DNA of 40,073 nucleotides from positions 1 to 40,073 of the forward strand of contig CADEEC010000010.1 in the NCBI GenBank assembly GCA_902826255.1, in the 5' to 3' direction. Under the pieces are notes generated by a model, which had not been told where the DNA came from, did not search any database, and saw only the letters and a list, made by a program, of their open reading frames with translations. Below are positions 1 through 7,912 of this stretch, in pieces. Position 1 is the stretch's first letter; every line of letters starts with the position of its first letter. The stretch comes from an uncultured Hyphomicrobiales bacterium. GTDB lineage: Bacteria; Pseudomonadota; Alphaproteobacteria; Rhizobiales; Hyphomicrobiaceae. The position numbers were made by a program, and so were the translations under genes.

Positions 1-596
1 GGGTGCGCGACGGCCGCTGGGCGAAGGAAGGCGACTATCGCCTGACGCCCGGCTCGCTGCGGGATCGTACCGTCGGCATCGCCGGCCTTGGCCGCATCGG
101 CAAGGCCATCGCGCGGAGGGTTGAAGCCTTCGGCGTACCGATCAGCTACTTCGGGCGGAGCAAGCAGGCGGACGTCAGCTACAAGTTCTATGACGACATC
201 GTCGCCATGGCCCGCGACGTGGACACGTTGATCGTCGTTACGCCCGGCGGCGGCGGCACCCAGAACCTGATCGATGCAACCGTTATGAACGCGCTCGGTC
301 CCCGCGGCGTTATCATCAACGTGTCACGCGGATCGGTGGTCGACGAGGCCGCGCTGATGGAGGCCCTGAAGAAAGGCACGATCTTCGCCGCAGGGCTCGA
401 CGTGTTCCAGGGAGAGCCGAAGGTGAATCCGGCTCTCCTCGAGTTGGAGAACCTGACGGTGCTCCCGCATGTCGGATCGGCCTCCCAGCACACGCGCAAC
501 GGGATGGGCCAACTCGTGGTCGACAACCTTGTCGCATTCACGAAGGGGGCACCACCGCCGACGCCAGTGCCCGAAACGCCATTCAAGGGCTGGTAG
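1..596 (+). CDS. D-isomer-specific 2-hydroxyacid dehydrogenase, 3' part only
   Basis: This is the C-terminal part of an NAD(P)-dependent 2-hydroxyacid dehydrogenase; the gene starts before the window. About 197 codons are visible, beginning in frame at base 3. The Rossmann motif GLGRIG lies near the start of the visible part. The family's catalytic residues follow: Arg in NVSRGSVVDE, Glu in DVFQGEP and His in LPHVGSASQHT. The enzyme should reduce a 2-keto acid, such as glyoxylate or hydroxypyruvate, or oxidise the matching hydroxy acid in the cytoplasm; the substrate cannot be read from this fragment. The GTG at base 3 lies inside the conserved domain, so it is not the true start. The gene is convergent with the glutathione S-transferase gene downstream. 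Confidence 0.93.
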   Translation, partial: VRDGRWAKEGDYRLTPGSLRDRTVGIAGLGRIGKAIARRVEAFGVPISYFGRSKQADVSYKFYDDIVAMARDVDTLIVVTPGGGGTQNLIDATVMNALGPRGVIINVSRGSVVDEAALMEALKKGTIFAAGLDVFQGEPKVNPALLELENLTVLPHVGSASQHTRNGMGQLVVDNLVAFTKGAPPPTPVPETPFKGW

Positions 597-625
597 AGCG
601 AGCGCGCCAGCCCCTGTAGAGCACC

Positions 626-1306
626 TCAACCAGCGTTGCGCTGAAGGTGCTTGAACATGTGGCCGCGCGCCTCGTCGTCCATCTCGGCCTTGAACGTGTG
701 CTTGTCCTTGAGCGCCTGGGCGCGCGCGCCGGCCGGCCGCGCATTGATTTCATCGACAAGGCGCTTGACGTTGGGGAACTTGTCCCACGCGCCCTCGCCC
801 ATGATGTAGGGCACCATGCGCGCCCATCCCCACGCGCACATGTCGACGATGGTGTAGGTATCGGCGACGAGGTAGCGCTTGCCGGCGAGGCGCGCTTCGA
901 GAATGCCGTAGTGGCGCTCGGCCTCGTACTGGTAGCGGTTGTGCGCGTAGGCAATCCGCTCAGGTGCGAAATGCCGGAAGTGAACGCCCTGGCCGGAATA
1001 GGGACCGACGCCGGTGGCGACGAACATGAGCCATGACAGGAACTCGCCGCGTGCCGACGGCGGGGCGAGGAACTTCCCGGTCTTCTCGGCCAGGTAGAGC
1101 AGGATGGCGTTGCTGTCGAACACGACGGTACCGTCGTCGTCGATGACGGGCACCTTGCCGTTGGGGTTGATCTTCAGGAAGGCCGGATCGAACTGCTGAC
1201 CTCTGCGCGTGTCGACCGGTATGGGCTCGTAGGGCAGGCCGGATTCTTCAAGAAACAAGGCAACCTTTGTCGGGTTCGGAGAGCCGTTGAAGTAGAATTT
1301 GAGCAT
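626..1306 (-). CDS. Glutathione S-transferase family protein (YfcG/YghU-like)
   Basis: A 226-residue cytosolic glutathione S-transferase. Residues 1-80 form the thioredoxin-like domain: the N-terminal strand LKFYFNGSPNP, the cis-Pro motif NGKVPVI and the glutathione gamma-Glu site DSNAILLYLAEKTG. An all-helical C-terminal domain follows. The DSNAILLYLAEKTG pattern is typical of the bacterial YfcG/YghU (nu-class) group, which includes disulfide-bond reductases. The ATG at 1306 has a plausible AGGGA ribosome site about nine bases upstream. The gene is divergent from the flavin oxidoreductase gene, with a 158-base intergenic region in which I see no clear operator. The physiological substrate is unknown. 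Confidence 0.93.
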   Translation of the reverse strand: MLKFYFNGSPNPTKVALFLEESGLPYEPIPVDTRRGQQFDPAFLKINPNGKVPVIDDDGTVVFDSNAILLYLAEKTGKFLAPPSARGEFLSWLMFVATGVGPYSGQGVHFRHFAPERIAYAHNRYQYEAERHYGILEARLAGKRYLVADTYTIVDMCAWGWARMVPYIMGEGAWDKFPNVKRLVDEINARPAGARAQALKDKHTFKAEMDDEARGHMFKHLQRNAG

Positions 1307-1464
1307 GGCAATCGTCCCTGCGTGCTACGCGCCAATTCGCGCAGGCAACATAAGGCAGACGTCCCGCGCGGGATAGAAGGGCGCAGGCAAAACACTCGTC
1401 TCGATGCGACCAGCTGCTATGCTCGGCCAGGATGCTTCAAGCACCGATACAAAAAAGGCAAGCC

Positions 1465-2475
1465 ATGCGGTTGTCAGTCCTGGACCAGTCCGTAGCGATG
1501 GTCGATCGTCCGCACGGCCAATCGATCCGAGATACGATCGCGCTTGCCAAGCTGTGCGAAGACCTCGGCTATCACCGCTTCTGGGTGTCTGAGCACCACA
1601 ATCACGCGACCATTGCCGGCACGGCGCCCGAGATCCTGATGGCGAGCATCGCCAGCGTTACGCAGCGCATTCGCGTCGGCAGCGCGGGCGTCATGCTTCC
1701 GCATTATGCGCCCTTCAAGGTCGCCGAGCAGTTCCGCGTGCTGGAAGCCATCGCGCCGGGGCGCATCGATCTGGGCCTCGGCCGCGCGCCCGGCTCTGAT
1801 GGTCGCACGGCGTTTGCGCTCAACCCGCTCGCCAACGAGCGGCCGGCGCACTTTCCCTCCGACGTACGCGATCTCATGGCCTGGGTCAGCGACGCGCCGC
1901 TTCCGGAGGGTCACCCGTTCCGGACCCTGAAGGCGTATCCGCTGGGTGAGACCTCACCCGAAGTCTGGATGCTGGGAAGCTCCGACTACGGCGCGCAGGT
2001 GGCCGCGCATTTCGGGCTGCCCTACGCCTTCGCGTGGTTCTTCACGGACGGCAAGGGCGGTGCCGAGGCGATGAAGCTTTACCGCGATCTGTATCAGCCG
2101 AGCGCGCGCCACCCCACGCCGCATGCGGCGCTGTGCGTGTGGGCACTCGCAGCGGACACGGACGAGGAAGCGCAGTTCCACTTCTCGTCGCGCGCCCACG
2201 TCCGCCTGCTGCGCGACCGGGGCGTGTTTGCGCCGCTTGAGCCTGCGTCCGTGGCGGCGGCGCACGAGTACACGGAGGCGGAAGCGGTGCGCATCGCAGA
2301 GTTTCGCCGCACCGCGTTCGTGGGAACTGCGGCGAAGGTGATGGGGCAAATACGCGAGCTGGCGGAGCGCCTCGACATCCAGGAAATGGCCGTCGTCACC
2401 TGGGCGCACGATGAGCAGGTCAGGCGCAACAGCTATCGCCTGCTCGCGAAAGAGGCGGCGCTAACCGCAGCCTAG
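1465..2475 (+). CDS. LLM-class flavin-dependent oxidoreductase (luciferase-like, YhbW type)
   Basis: A 336-residue bacterial luciferase-like monooxygenase, an FMN-dependent TIM barrel. The protein follows the 'group 1' LLM pattern: LSVLDQS at the N-terminus, GYHRFWVSEHHNH (flavin-site loop), IRVGSAGVMLPHYAPFKVAEQF and RIDLGLGRAPGSDGR. I place the start at ATG 1465, because LSVLDQS is where family members begin; an ATG at 1432 would add eleven unrelated residues. The substrate is unknown; relatives oxidise small organic molecules with FMNH2 and oxygen. The stop shares a CTAG palindrome with the stop of the convergent cysteine-rich gene, so the two coding sequences overlap by four bases. Confidence 0.92.
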   Translation: MRLSVLDQSVAMVDRPHGQSIRDTIALAKLCEDLGYHRFWVSEHHNHATIAGTAPEILMASIASVTQRIRVGSAGVMLPHYAPFKVAEQFRVLEAIAPGRIDLGLGRAPGSDGRTAFALNPLANERPAHFPSDVRDLMAWVSDAPLPEGHPFRTLKAYPLGETSPEVWMLGSSDYGAQVAAHFGLPYAFAWFFTDGKGGAEAMKLYRDLYQPSARHPTPHAALCVWALAADTDEEAQFHFSSRAHVRLLRDRGVFAPLEPASVAAAHEYTEAEAVRIAEFRRTAFVGTAAKVMGQIRELAERLDIQEMAVVTWAHDEQVRRNSYRLLAKEAALTAA

Positions 2476-2732
2476 CCCCAGCCGCAGCGAACTTCCTGGC
2501 ATGTGCGCTGGCCGCCGCTGCCGCCGTCGACGCGGCAGCGCGCCGTAACGAACCTGCAGGTTCGACAGCTGTAAGACGAGAGGCAGCCACGAAAGGCGCC
2601 GCCCTTGGCGAAGTTGCAGGTGCGGATCGTCTGGCAATCGCGATTGACATCCAGGCCTGCAGGTTGCGCGGCAACGGGCTGAACGAACGCCCACATGATC
2701 AACGCAACGGCCGGTACAAACAGCTTTCGCAT
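2472..2732 (-). CDS. Small secreted cysteine-rich protein, function unknown
   Basis: An 86-residue protein of unrecognised family. Residues 1-23 form a classical signal peptide (RK, a hydrophobic core, then PVAAQ with an AXA-type cleavage site). The predicted mature part of about 63 residues has eight cysteines (in DCQ, TCN, GCL, SCRTC, RCR, TCQ and RCG), an even number consistent with four disulfide bonds in the periplasm or outside the cell. It is basic, Gly-rich and ends CGWG. I chose ATG 2732 over the in-frame start at 2816 because the 28 extra residues precede an otherwise perfect signal peptide. Its last codons overlap the stop of the convergent LLM oxidoreductase. A toxin-like, adhesin-like or redox role cannot be decided from sequence. 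Confidence 0.75.
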   Translation of the reverse strand: MRKLFVPAVALIMWAFVQPVAAQPAGLDVNRDCQTIRTCNFAKGGAFRGCLSSYSCRTCRFVTARCRVDGGSGGQRTCQEVRCGWG

Positions 2733-2879
2733 GACGCAACCCCAGAACGCCCGGACAGTGTTGGGCAATCTACTGTTGGCTGCAACGTCCGACGGCGGAA
2801 TTGGTTCAGCGAGCACCGTCCCATGTGCCCAAACAGCAACGATCCTTGCTGCGGGCAGGGTTAACCGCTGGCGCCCGGC

Positions 2880-3773
2880 CTACTCCGCGGCCTGCTTTCG
2901 CGGCTGCACAACGGCCATGTAGTCGTTGATCAGCGTTTCGCTGATCTTGCCGGGCTTGAACTTGTGCTCGCCGATCTCGGCAACCGGCGTCACCTCGGCG
3001 GCCGTGCCGGTGAGGAAGCACTCCGAGAAGGTCGAGAGCTCATCCGGCATGATGGTGCGCTCGATCACCTGCAGGCCGCGCTTTTTCGCCAGCCCGATCA
3101 CGGTCTCGCGCGTGATGCCGGCGAGGAAGCAATCCGCGACCGGCGTGTGCAGGACGTCATCCTTGATGAAGAACACGTTGGCGCCGGTGCACTCCGCGAC
3201 GTGGCCGCGCCAGTCATACATCAGGGCATCCGCGTAGCCTGCGCGCTCGGCGCGGTGCTTCTCGAGCGTGCAGATCATGTAGAGGCCGGCGGCCTTCGTT
3301 TTGGCAGGCGCAGTAGCCGGATCGGGGCGGCGATACTTGGCAAGCGTCAGGCGGAGGCCTTTGAGGCGCTCCTCCATGGGGAAGTAGGAACCCCAATCCC
3401 AGGCCGCGACGGCAAGGTGGATTTTGGTGGCTTGAGCCGACACGCCCATCTGCTCGCTGCCGCGCCAGGCGATCGGGCGCACGTAGCAGTCGGTGAGGTT
3501 GTTGGCTTTAACCGTGTCGCGGCAGGCCTGATCGATTTCGGCGACGCTGTAGGGGATAGTGAAGTCCAAAGTCTTGGCGCCGTCGTAGAGACGCTGGCTG
3601 TGCTTCGTCAGCTCGAAGATTTCCCCGCCATAGGCCCGCTCGCCCTCGAAGACCGCGCTCGCATAGTGGAGGGCATGGGTGAGGACGTGGACGTTGGCCT
3701 CACGCCACGGCACCAGCTTGCCGTCGAACCAGATAGAGCCGTCGCGATCATGATAGGGGGCGGTGTCTGCCAT
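2880..3773 (-). CDS. ilvE: Branched-chain amino acid aminotransferase
   Basis: A 297-residue class IV PLP aminotransferase that interconverts Leu/Ile/Val and their 2-keto acids with glutamate. Fold-type IV motifs are present: HALHYASAVFEGERAY near the N-terminus, the PLP lysine at about K160 (KTKAAGLY), the cofactor-binding Glu in HVAECTGANVFF, and the phosphate-binding FLTGTAAEVTPV. Length matches the family. The start at 3773 follows GGAGG with about seven bases spacing; an in-frame start at 3809 would add twelve residues. It is divergent from the MarR regulator gene across a 173-base region, an arrangement I associate with alphaproteobacterial petP/petR-type loci. Confidence 0.95.
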   Translation of the reverse strand: MADTAPYHDRDGSIWFDGKLVPWREANVHVLTHALHYASAVFEGERAYGGEIFELTKHSQRLYDGAKTLDFTIPYSVAEIDQACRDTVKANNLTDCYVRPIAWRGSEQMGVSAQATKIHLAVAAWDWGSYFPMEERLKGLRLTLAKYRRPDPATAPAKTKAAGLYMICTLEKHRAERAGYADALMYDWRGHVAECTGANVFFIKDDVLHTPVADCFLAGITRETVIGLAKKRGLQVIERTIMPDELSTFSECFLTGTAAEVTPVAEIGEHKFKPGKISETLINDYMAVVQPRKQAAE

Positions 3774-3946
3774 GCCATGTCCTCCCGGAAGGGGTGCCCG
3801 AGGTCCCACCTTGATCGATGACGGGTGCCTGCCCGGCAGCCCGCCGCAGAATCCTCAGAGAATAGACCTAGTCCAAAGGCGCCACGTGGAATTTCGGGCG
3901 CACAAAGGCCTTGCCAGACCTTACAATCAGGGTCAAATAAGTCAAC

Positions 3947-4504
3947 ATGGCTGACATAAATTCCGAAGCGCTGGATGGCGTCCGCGGAGGACTGCGCACC
4001 CCGGGAGACGGCCCTCGGATGCCAGCCGACGAGCGTTACATTACGATCGTGGAGCTGCTTTTCTTTGCCTACCGCGATTTTACGCGCGAGGCCGACGCGA
4101 TCCTCGCGGAGTTCGGTTTGGGGCGCGCGCATCACCGCGTGCTGCATTTCGTCAACCGCCATCCGGGCCTGCGCGTGGCAGACCTGCTCGAGATTCTTAA
4201 GATCACCAAGCAGAGCCTCGCACGCGTCCTGAAGCAGCTTGTGGACGAAGGCTGGATCGCGCAGCAGACCGGCACGCAGGACCGGCGCGAGCGTCACCTT
4301 CGCGTTACCGACAAGGGTACCACGCTTGCCATCAAGCTCGACCAACTCCAGGCTAAGCGCGTCGGCGGCGCGCTCGCGGCTTGCGGACCGGCCGGGGAAG
4401 CCTTCGTCCGCCGGTTCCTGTTCGATATGATCAGCCTCGACGAACGCGGCCATGTTGAGGCCTTGCTGCCCGCGGCAGATGCGGGCGCTGCGCCCAAGGC
4501 CTGA
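3947..4504 (+). CDS. MarR-family transcriptional regulator (PetP-like)
   Basis: A 185-residue winged-helix regulator. The MarR core spans roughly residues 30-150: a dimerisation helix (ITIVELLFFAYRDFTREAD), the helix-turn-helix (LRVADLLEILKITKQSLARVLKQLVDEGWI) and the wing with the basic motif QDRRERHLRVT. The first about 25 residues are Gly/Asp-rich and probably disordered. ATG 3947 lacks an evident Shine-Dalgarno, and ATG 4019 is an alternative that keeps the whole domain. It is followed after 31 bases by an OmpR-type response regulator and then a kinase. This order matches the PetP-PetR pair described beside the cytochrome bc1 operon in Rhodobacter capsulatus, though no bc1 genes lie here. 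Orthology is inference. Confidence 0.9.
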   Translation: MADINSEALDGVRGGLRTPGDGPRMPADERYITIVELLFFAYRDFTREADAILAEFGLGRAHHRVLHFVNRHPGLRVADLLEILKITKQSLARVLKQLVDEGWIAQQTGTQDRRERHLRVTDKGTTLAIKLDQLQAKRVGGALAACGPAGEAFVRRFLFDMISLDERGHVEALLPAADAGAAPKA

Positions 4505-4535
4505 GGCGCAAGCCTGCTTCGGAGGGAACTGGCCG

Positions 4536-5225
4536 ATGGAGCCGCTACTGGACAATGCCTCGCATATCCTGGTCGTCGACGACGACCAGCGGATCAGGGA
4601 TCTCCTCGCGCGCTACCTGTTCGAGAGTGGGTTCCGGGTTTCAACCGCGGTCGATGCCTCGACGGCGCGCGCAGCCATGCGCGGCCTGGAATTCGACGTC
4701 ATCATTCTCGACGTCACCATGCCCGGCGAGAGCGGCCTGGAGCTGGCGCGCGACCTGAAGTCGATCTCCAACATTCCGATCTGCATGCTCACAGCCCGTG
4801 CCGAGCCGGAAGAACGCATCGAGGGCCTCGAAATCGGCGTCGACGACTATGTCGCCAAGCCGTTCGAGCCGCGCGAGCTGCTGCTGCGACTGCAGAACAT
4901 CCTGAAACGCCGGCAGGGGCCATCGGGACCGCGCGACGAAATCACGATGGGCGATTTCACTTTCCACGTCGGCCGCGGAGAGCTGAAGCGCGGGGAAGAA
5001 TCGATCAAGCTCACGGAGCGCGAGAGGGACCTTCTGCGGCAGTTCGCGCAGCGGCCGGGAATGCCCGTCGCGCGCCACGAGCTTGCTGCGGACGAGTCGA
5101 CCGGAACCGAGCGCGCCATCGATGTCCAGATCAACCGGCTCCGGCGCAAGATCGAAACCGACCCTACCAACCCTGTCTATTTGCAGACAGTCCGCGGTAA
5201 AGGCTACATTCTCTATACCGATTGA
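4536..5225 (+). CDS. OmpR-family DNA-binding response regulator (PetR-like)
   Basis: A 229-residue two-component regulator. The receiver domain (about residues 10-125) has the acidic pocket D15/D16, the phospho-acceptor D59 in ILDVTMPG, the Thr switch in MLTARA and the Lys in VAKPFEP. The C-terminal OmpR/PhoB winged helix (about 135-228) ends with the recognition segment ERAIDVQINRLRRKIE and TVRGKGYILY. ATG 4536 follows GGAGGG nine bases upstream; a longer in-frame reading from 4452 overlaps the MarR gene and adds nothing conserved. It sits between the MarR regulator and the EnvZ-like kinase, so the kinase is its likely phosphodonor. It resembles PetR of Rhodobacter; target genes are unknown. 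Confidence 0.94.
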   Translation: MEPLLDNASHILVVDDDQRIRDLLARYLFESGFRVSTAVDASTARAAMRGLEFDVIILDVTMPGESGLELARDLKSISNIPICMLTARAEPEERIEGLEIGVDDYVAKPFEPRELLLRLQNILKRRQGPSGPRDEITMGDFTFHVGRGELKRGEESIKLTERERDLLRQFAQRPGMPVARHELAADESTGTERAIDVQINRLRRKIETDPTNPVYLQTVRGKGYILYTD

Positions 5226-5254
5226 GAAACCGCGCGCAGGTCAGGGCAAGATCG

Positions 5255-6655
5255 ATGCTCGCTCCCGGCGAGACCCACCGAGAACGGACTGTCACGTGGA
5301 AGGACCGCGTGCAGTCGGCGTGGGTGTCTGTTGCAAGGATGCTGGGCGGTCTTGTCCCGAAGGGGCTTTATGCGCGCGCCCTGATCATCATCATCGCACC
5401 GATCGTGCTGCTCGAGAGCGTGGTTGCCTTTGCCTTCATGGAGCGGCACTGGAACCAGGTGACGCGCCGGCTGTCGGAAAGCACCGCGCGCGACATGGCG
5501 GCAGTGGTGGACCTGTTCGTCGCCAACGCCTACGTGGACGAAAGCAAGCTGGCCGAGCTTGCCCTCAACCGCTTCGGACTGACAATGACGGTAATGGCCG
5601 CCGGCAACCTTCCGGCCGCACAGCCGAAGCCGTTCTTCGACCTGCTCGACCGCGCGCTGTCGGAGGAGATCAGCACGCACGTGAAGCGGCCGTTCTGGAT
5701 CGATACCGTCGGGCAGTCGCGTTACGTTGAGATCAGGATACGGCTGGAGAACGCCATCCTGCGCTTCACAGCGCCGCGCGCAATGACTTACGCTTCCAAC
5801 TCGCACATCTTTCTCGTCTGGATGGTGGGCACCTCGGTGGTGCTGCTCACCGTCGCCATTCTGTTCCTGCGCAACCAGATCAGGCCCATTCTCAGATTGG
5901 CGGAGGCTGCCGATGAATTCGGCAAGGGCAGACCGGTGCCGCAGGATTTCCGGCCGCGCGGCGCCCGGGAGGTGCGCCAAGCCGCGCAAGCCTTCCTCGA
6001 GATGCGTGATCGCATCCGCCATCACGTGGAACAGCGCACGACCATGCTTGCGGGCGTGAGCCACGACCTGCGCACGGTCCTCACGCGCTTCAAGCTCGAG
6101 CTTGCACTGCTGCGCAAAAGCCCGGAAATCGATGCCTTGCGCACGGACGTCAACGAGATGCAGCACATGCTCGAGGACTATCTGGCGTTTGCCAAAGGCG
6201 ATGGCGGCGAGGAAGCGACCGCGACGAATGTGGCGGGGCTGCTCAACGAGGTGAACGAGGAAGCAACGCACTACGGCACCCCGATCGAGGTGCGCATGCG
6301 GCAGCCGAGCGATACTCTTGTGCTGCCGTTGAAGCGCCAAGCCTTCAAGCGCGCGATCACCAACCTCGTCATCAACGCGGCGCGCTTCGGCGACTACGTC
6401 GTCATCCGCGCGTCGACCGATCGTGACTGGCTGCGCATCGACATCGAGGACGACGGGCCGGGCGTGCCGCCGGCCGAACGCGACAACGTCTTCCGGCCGT
6501 TTTACCGGCTGCCCAACGGGCGCAGCCAGGACATGGGGAACACCGGGCTCGGACTTGCAATCGCGCGCGACATCGCCCGCAGCCACGGCGGTGATATCTC
6601 GCTTGGCGAGTCGTCCATGGGGGGATTGCGCGCTTCGGTGCGCGTGCCGCTCTGA
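5255..6655 (+). CDS. EnvZ-like membrane sensor histidine kinase
   Basis: A 466-residue sensor kinase. Membrane helices at about residues 42-62 and 186-206 flank a periplasmic sensor of about 120 residues, followed by a HAMP segment (NQIRPILRLAEAADEFGKG). The dimerisation/phosphoacceptor motif is VSHDLRT with the His near residue 270. The ATPase domain shows the N box (NLVINAARFG), G1 (EDDGPGVP), F box (FRPFYRLP) and G2 (GNTGLGLAIA). I place the start at ATG 5255 behind a weak AGGGCAAG site; a TTG at 5222 would overlap the regulator stop and is also possible. It is co-transcribed with the response regulator. Its stop directly abuts that of csaA inside a CTGATCAG palindrome. The signal sensed is unknown. 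Confidence 0.93.
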   Translation: MLAPGETHRERTVTWKDRVQSAWVSVARMLGGLVPKGLYARALIIIIAPIVLLESVVAFAFMERHWNQVTRRLSESTARDMAAVVDLFVANAYVDESKLAELALNRFGLTMTVMAAGNLPAAQPKPFFDLLDRALSEEISTHVKRPFWIDTVGQSRYVEIRIRLENAILRFTAPRAMTYASNSHIFLVWMVGTSVVLLTVAILFLRNQIRPILRLAEAADEFGKGRPVPQDFRPRGAREVRQAAQAFLEMRDRIRHHVEQRTTMLAGVSHDLRTVLTRFKLELALLRKSPEIDALRTDVNEMQHMLEDYLAFAKGDGGEEATATNVAGLLNEVNEEATHYGTPIEVRMRQPSDTLVLPLKRQAFKRAITNLVINAARFGDYVVIRASTDRDWLRIDIEDDGPGVPPAERDNVFRPFYRLPNGRSQDMGNTGLGLAIARDIARSHGGDISLGESSMGGLRASVRVPL

Positions 6656-7012
6656 TCAGTAAAGCCGGCCGCCGTTGGGCACCGCACGCTCCGGCATGAT
6701 GAGCACGACCTCGCCGTTGGCATCGGGAAAGCCGAGCGTCAGCACTTCGGACATCATCTTGCCGATCTGGCGCGGTGGAAAGTTCACGACCGCCGCCACC
6801 TGCCGCCCGATCAACGCCTCGGGCCGGTAGTGCACCGTGATCTGGGCCGAGCTCTTCTTGATGCCGAACTCCGGGCCGAAATCGATCTCGAGGCGGATGG
6901 CCGGCTTGCGAGCCCCTGCCAAGATTTCGGCGGCAACGATGGTGCCGACGCGCACGTCCACCTTCAGAAAGTCGTCGAACGCAATCTGCGCCGAAGCGCT
7001 TTCACCGGCCAT
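6656..7012 (-). CDS. csaA: CsaA-like tRNA-binding-domain protein (export chaperone family)
   Basis: A 118-residue protein that is almost entirely one EMAP-II/tRNA-binding OB-fold. Diagnostic segments are FLKVDVRVGTIVAAE, RKPAIRLEIDFG, KKSSAQIT and the C-terminal NFPPRQIGKMMSEVLTLGF. Its length equals that of Bacillus CsaA, a homodimer reported to bind preproteins and assist Sec export; whether the alphaproteobacterial members do this or only bind tRNA is uncertain. It lies 21 bases downstream of the TetR-type gene on the same strand and is probably co-transcribed with it. Its TGA abuts the stop of the sensor kinase. Confidence 0.92.
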   Translation of the reverse strand: MAGESASAQIAFDDFLKVDVRVGTIVAAEILAGARKPAIRLEIDFGPEFGIKKSSAQITVHYRPEALIGRQVAAVVNFPPRQIGKMMSEVLTLGFPDANGEVVLIMPERAVPNGGRLY

Positions 7013-7033
7013 GGAGAACCGCCTGTCGGGAAC

Positions 7034-7708
7034 CTAGGTCAGGCCCTCGCCGGGCCGGGGTGGGGATTGCGGATCGGCCGGCCTGCCGCGGAAGATCGCA
7101 CGCAGGAAAGCAGGGCCGTCGGTCGACAGGCGATGCAGAACGGCACCGGCCTGCTCGACATTGCGCAACGCGCCCTCGCCACGCCGCAACCGGCGATCGA
7201 GCGCCGCCATCGTTCGCGCCTGGCCGGCATCGTCATCGTCGAGCCAGACACGGAAGACCGAGGCGTACACCGTCGCCAGCCCCATCATGCGCATGCGGCC
7301 GGTGTGGCTCTCGGTGTCGATACCGGCCGCCTGCAGCATCCAGTGCATGGACGTCAGCATGGGGCGCAGCATCGACAGGTCGGCCGAGCTGGAACGATAA
7401 ATGGACTTCAGGGCCGCCTTGTAAGGCGCGAGCACGTCGAAGCGCGTCATGATGATGTCGAACAGGACGTCGCGCACCTCCTGCCCTTCGGCGCGCTTAG
7501 GTGCCTTCCTCAGCACCTCGTCGTCGGCCGCCGCCACGATCGCGCTCAGGAGGGCCGTCTTGCTGTCGAAATGCTCGCGAAGCTCGGCGAGCTGAAGCCC
7601 GCCCGCCTCGGCGATGTCGATCAGCGTGACGTCCGCCCAGCTCTTGGCCCCGGCACTTTCAAGCGCCGCAGCGAGAATTCGGCCTTTGGGCGTGGTGGTG
7701 TCGAACAT
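7034..7708 (-). CDS. TetR-like helix-turn-helix protein with a COQ9-like C-terminal half
   Basis: A 224-residue protein. Residues 1-60 resemble a TetR N-terminal three-helix DNA-binding domain (KGRILAAALESAG, then ITLIDIAEAGG-type turn and LREHFDSKTALLSAI). The C-terminal half (about 90-195: FDVLAPYKAALKSIY, MHWMLQAAGID, GLATVYASVFRVWLDD, MAALDRRLRR) looks to me more like the COQ9 fold used in ubiquinone biosynthesis than a typical TetR ligand domain; that is recognition by pattern, not a search. ATG 7708 follows GAGGAG at proper spacing. It precedes csaA by 21 bases. It could be a true repressor or a lipid-binding COQ9-type accessory protein. Confidence 0.85.
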   Translation of the reverse strand: MFDTTTPKGRILAAALESAGAKSWADVTLIDIAEAGGLQLAELREHFDSKTALLSAIVAAADDEVLRKAPKRAEGQEVRDVLFDIIMTRFDVLAPYKAALKSIYRSSSADLSMLRPMLTSMHWMLQAAGIDTESHTGRMRMMGLATVYASVFRVWLDDDDAGQARTMAALDRRLRRGEGALRNVEQAGAVLHRLSTDGPAFLRAIFRGRPADPQSPPRPGEGLT

Positions 7709-7912
7709 GGCGGCGCTCCTCTCAAGCTAACTTCGTAGCAACGGCGCAGGAGATCAACCCCGGAACCGGCAAGCCGCCCGGCTGCGCCCCCCGCACCGTT
7801 AACGGCTGTCTCCCGCTCGGCCCTGCCCGGCTTCGAACGCATTGCTGCCCGGACTTGTGGCAGGCGCCGGCCTGTGCAATGAGCGCGCGGACAGCGCCAC
7901 CTGGGGCAGGCC

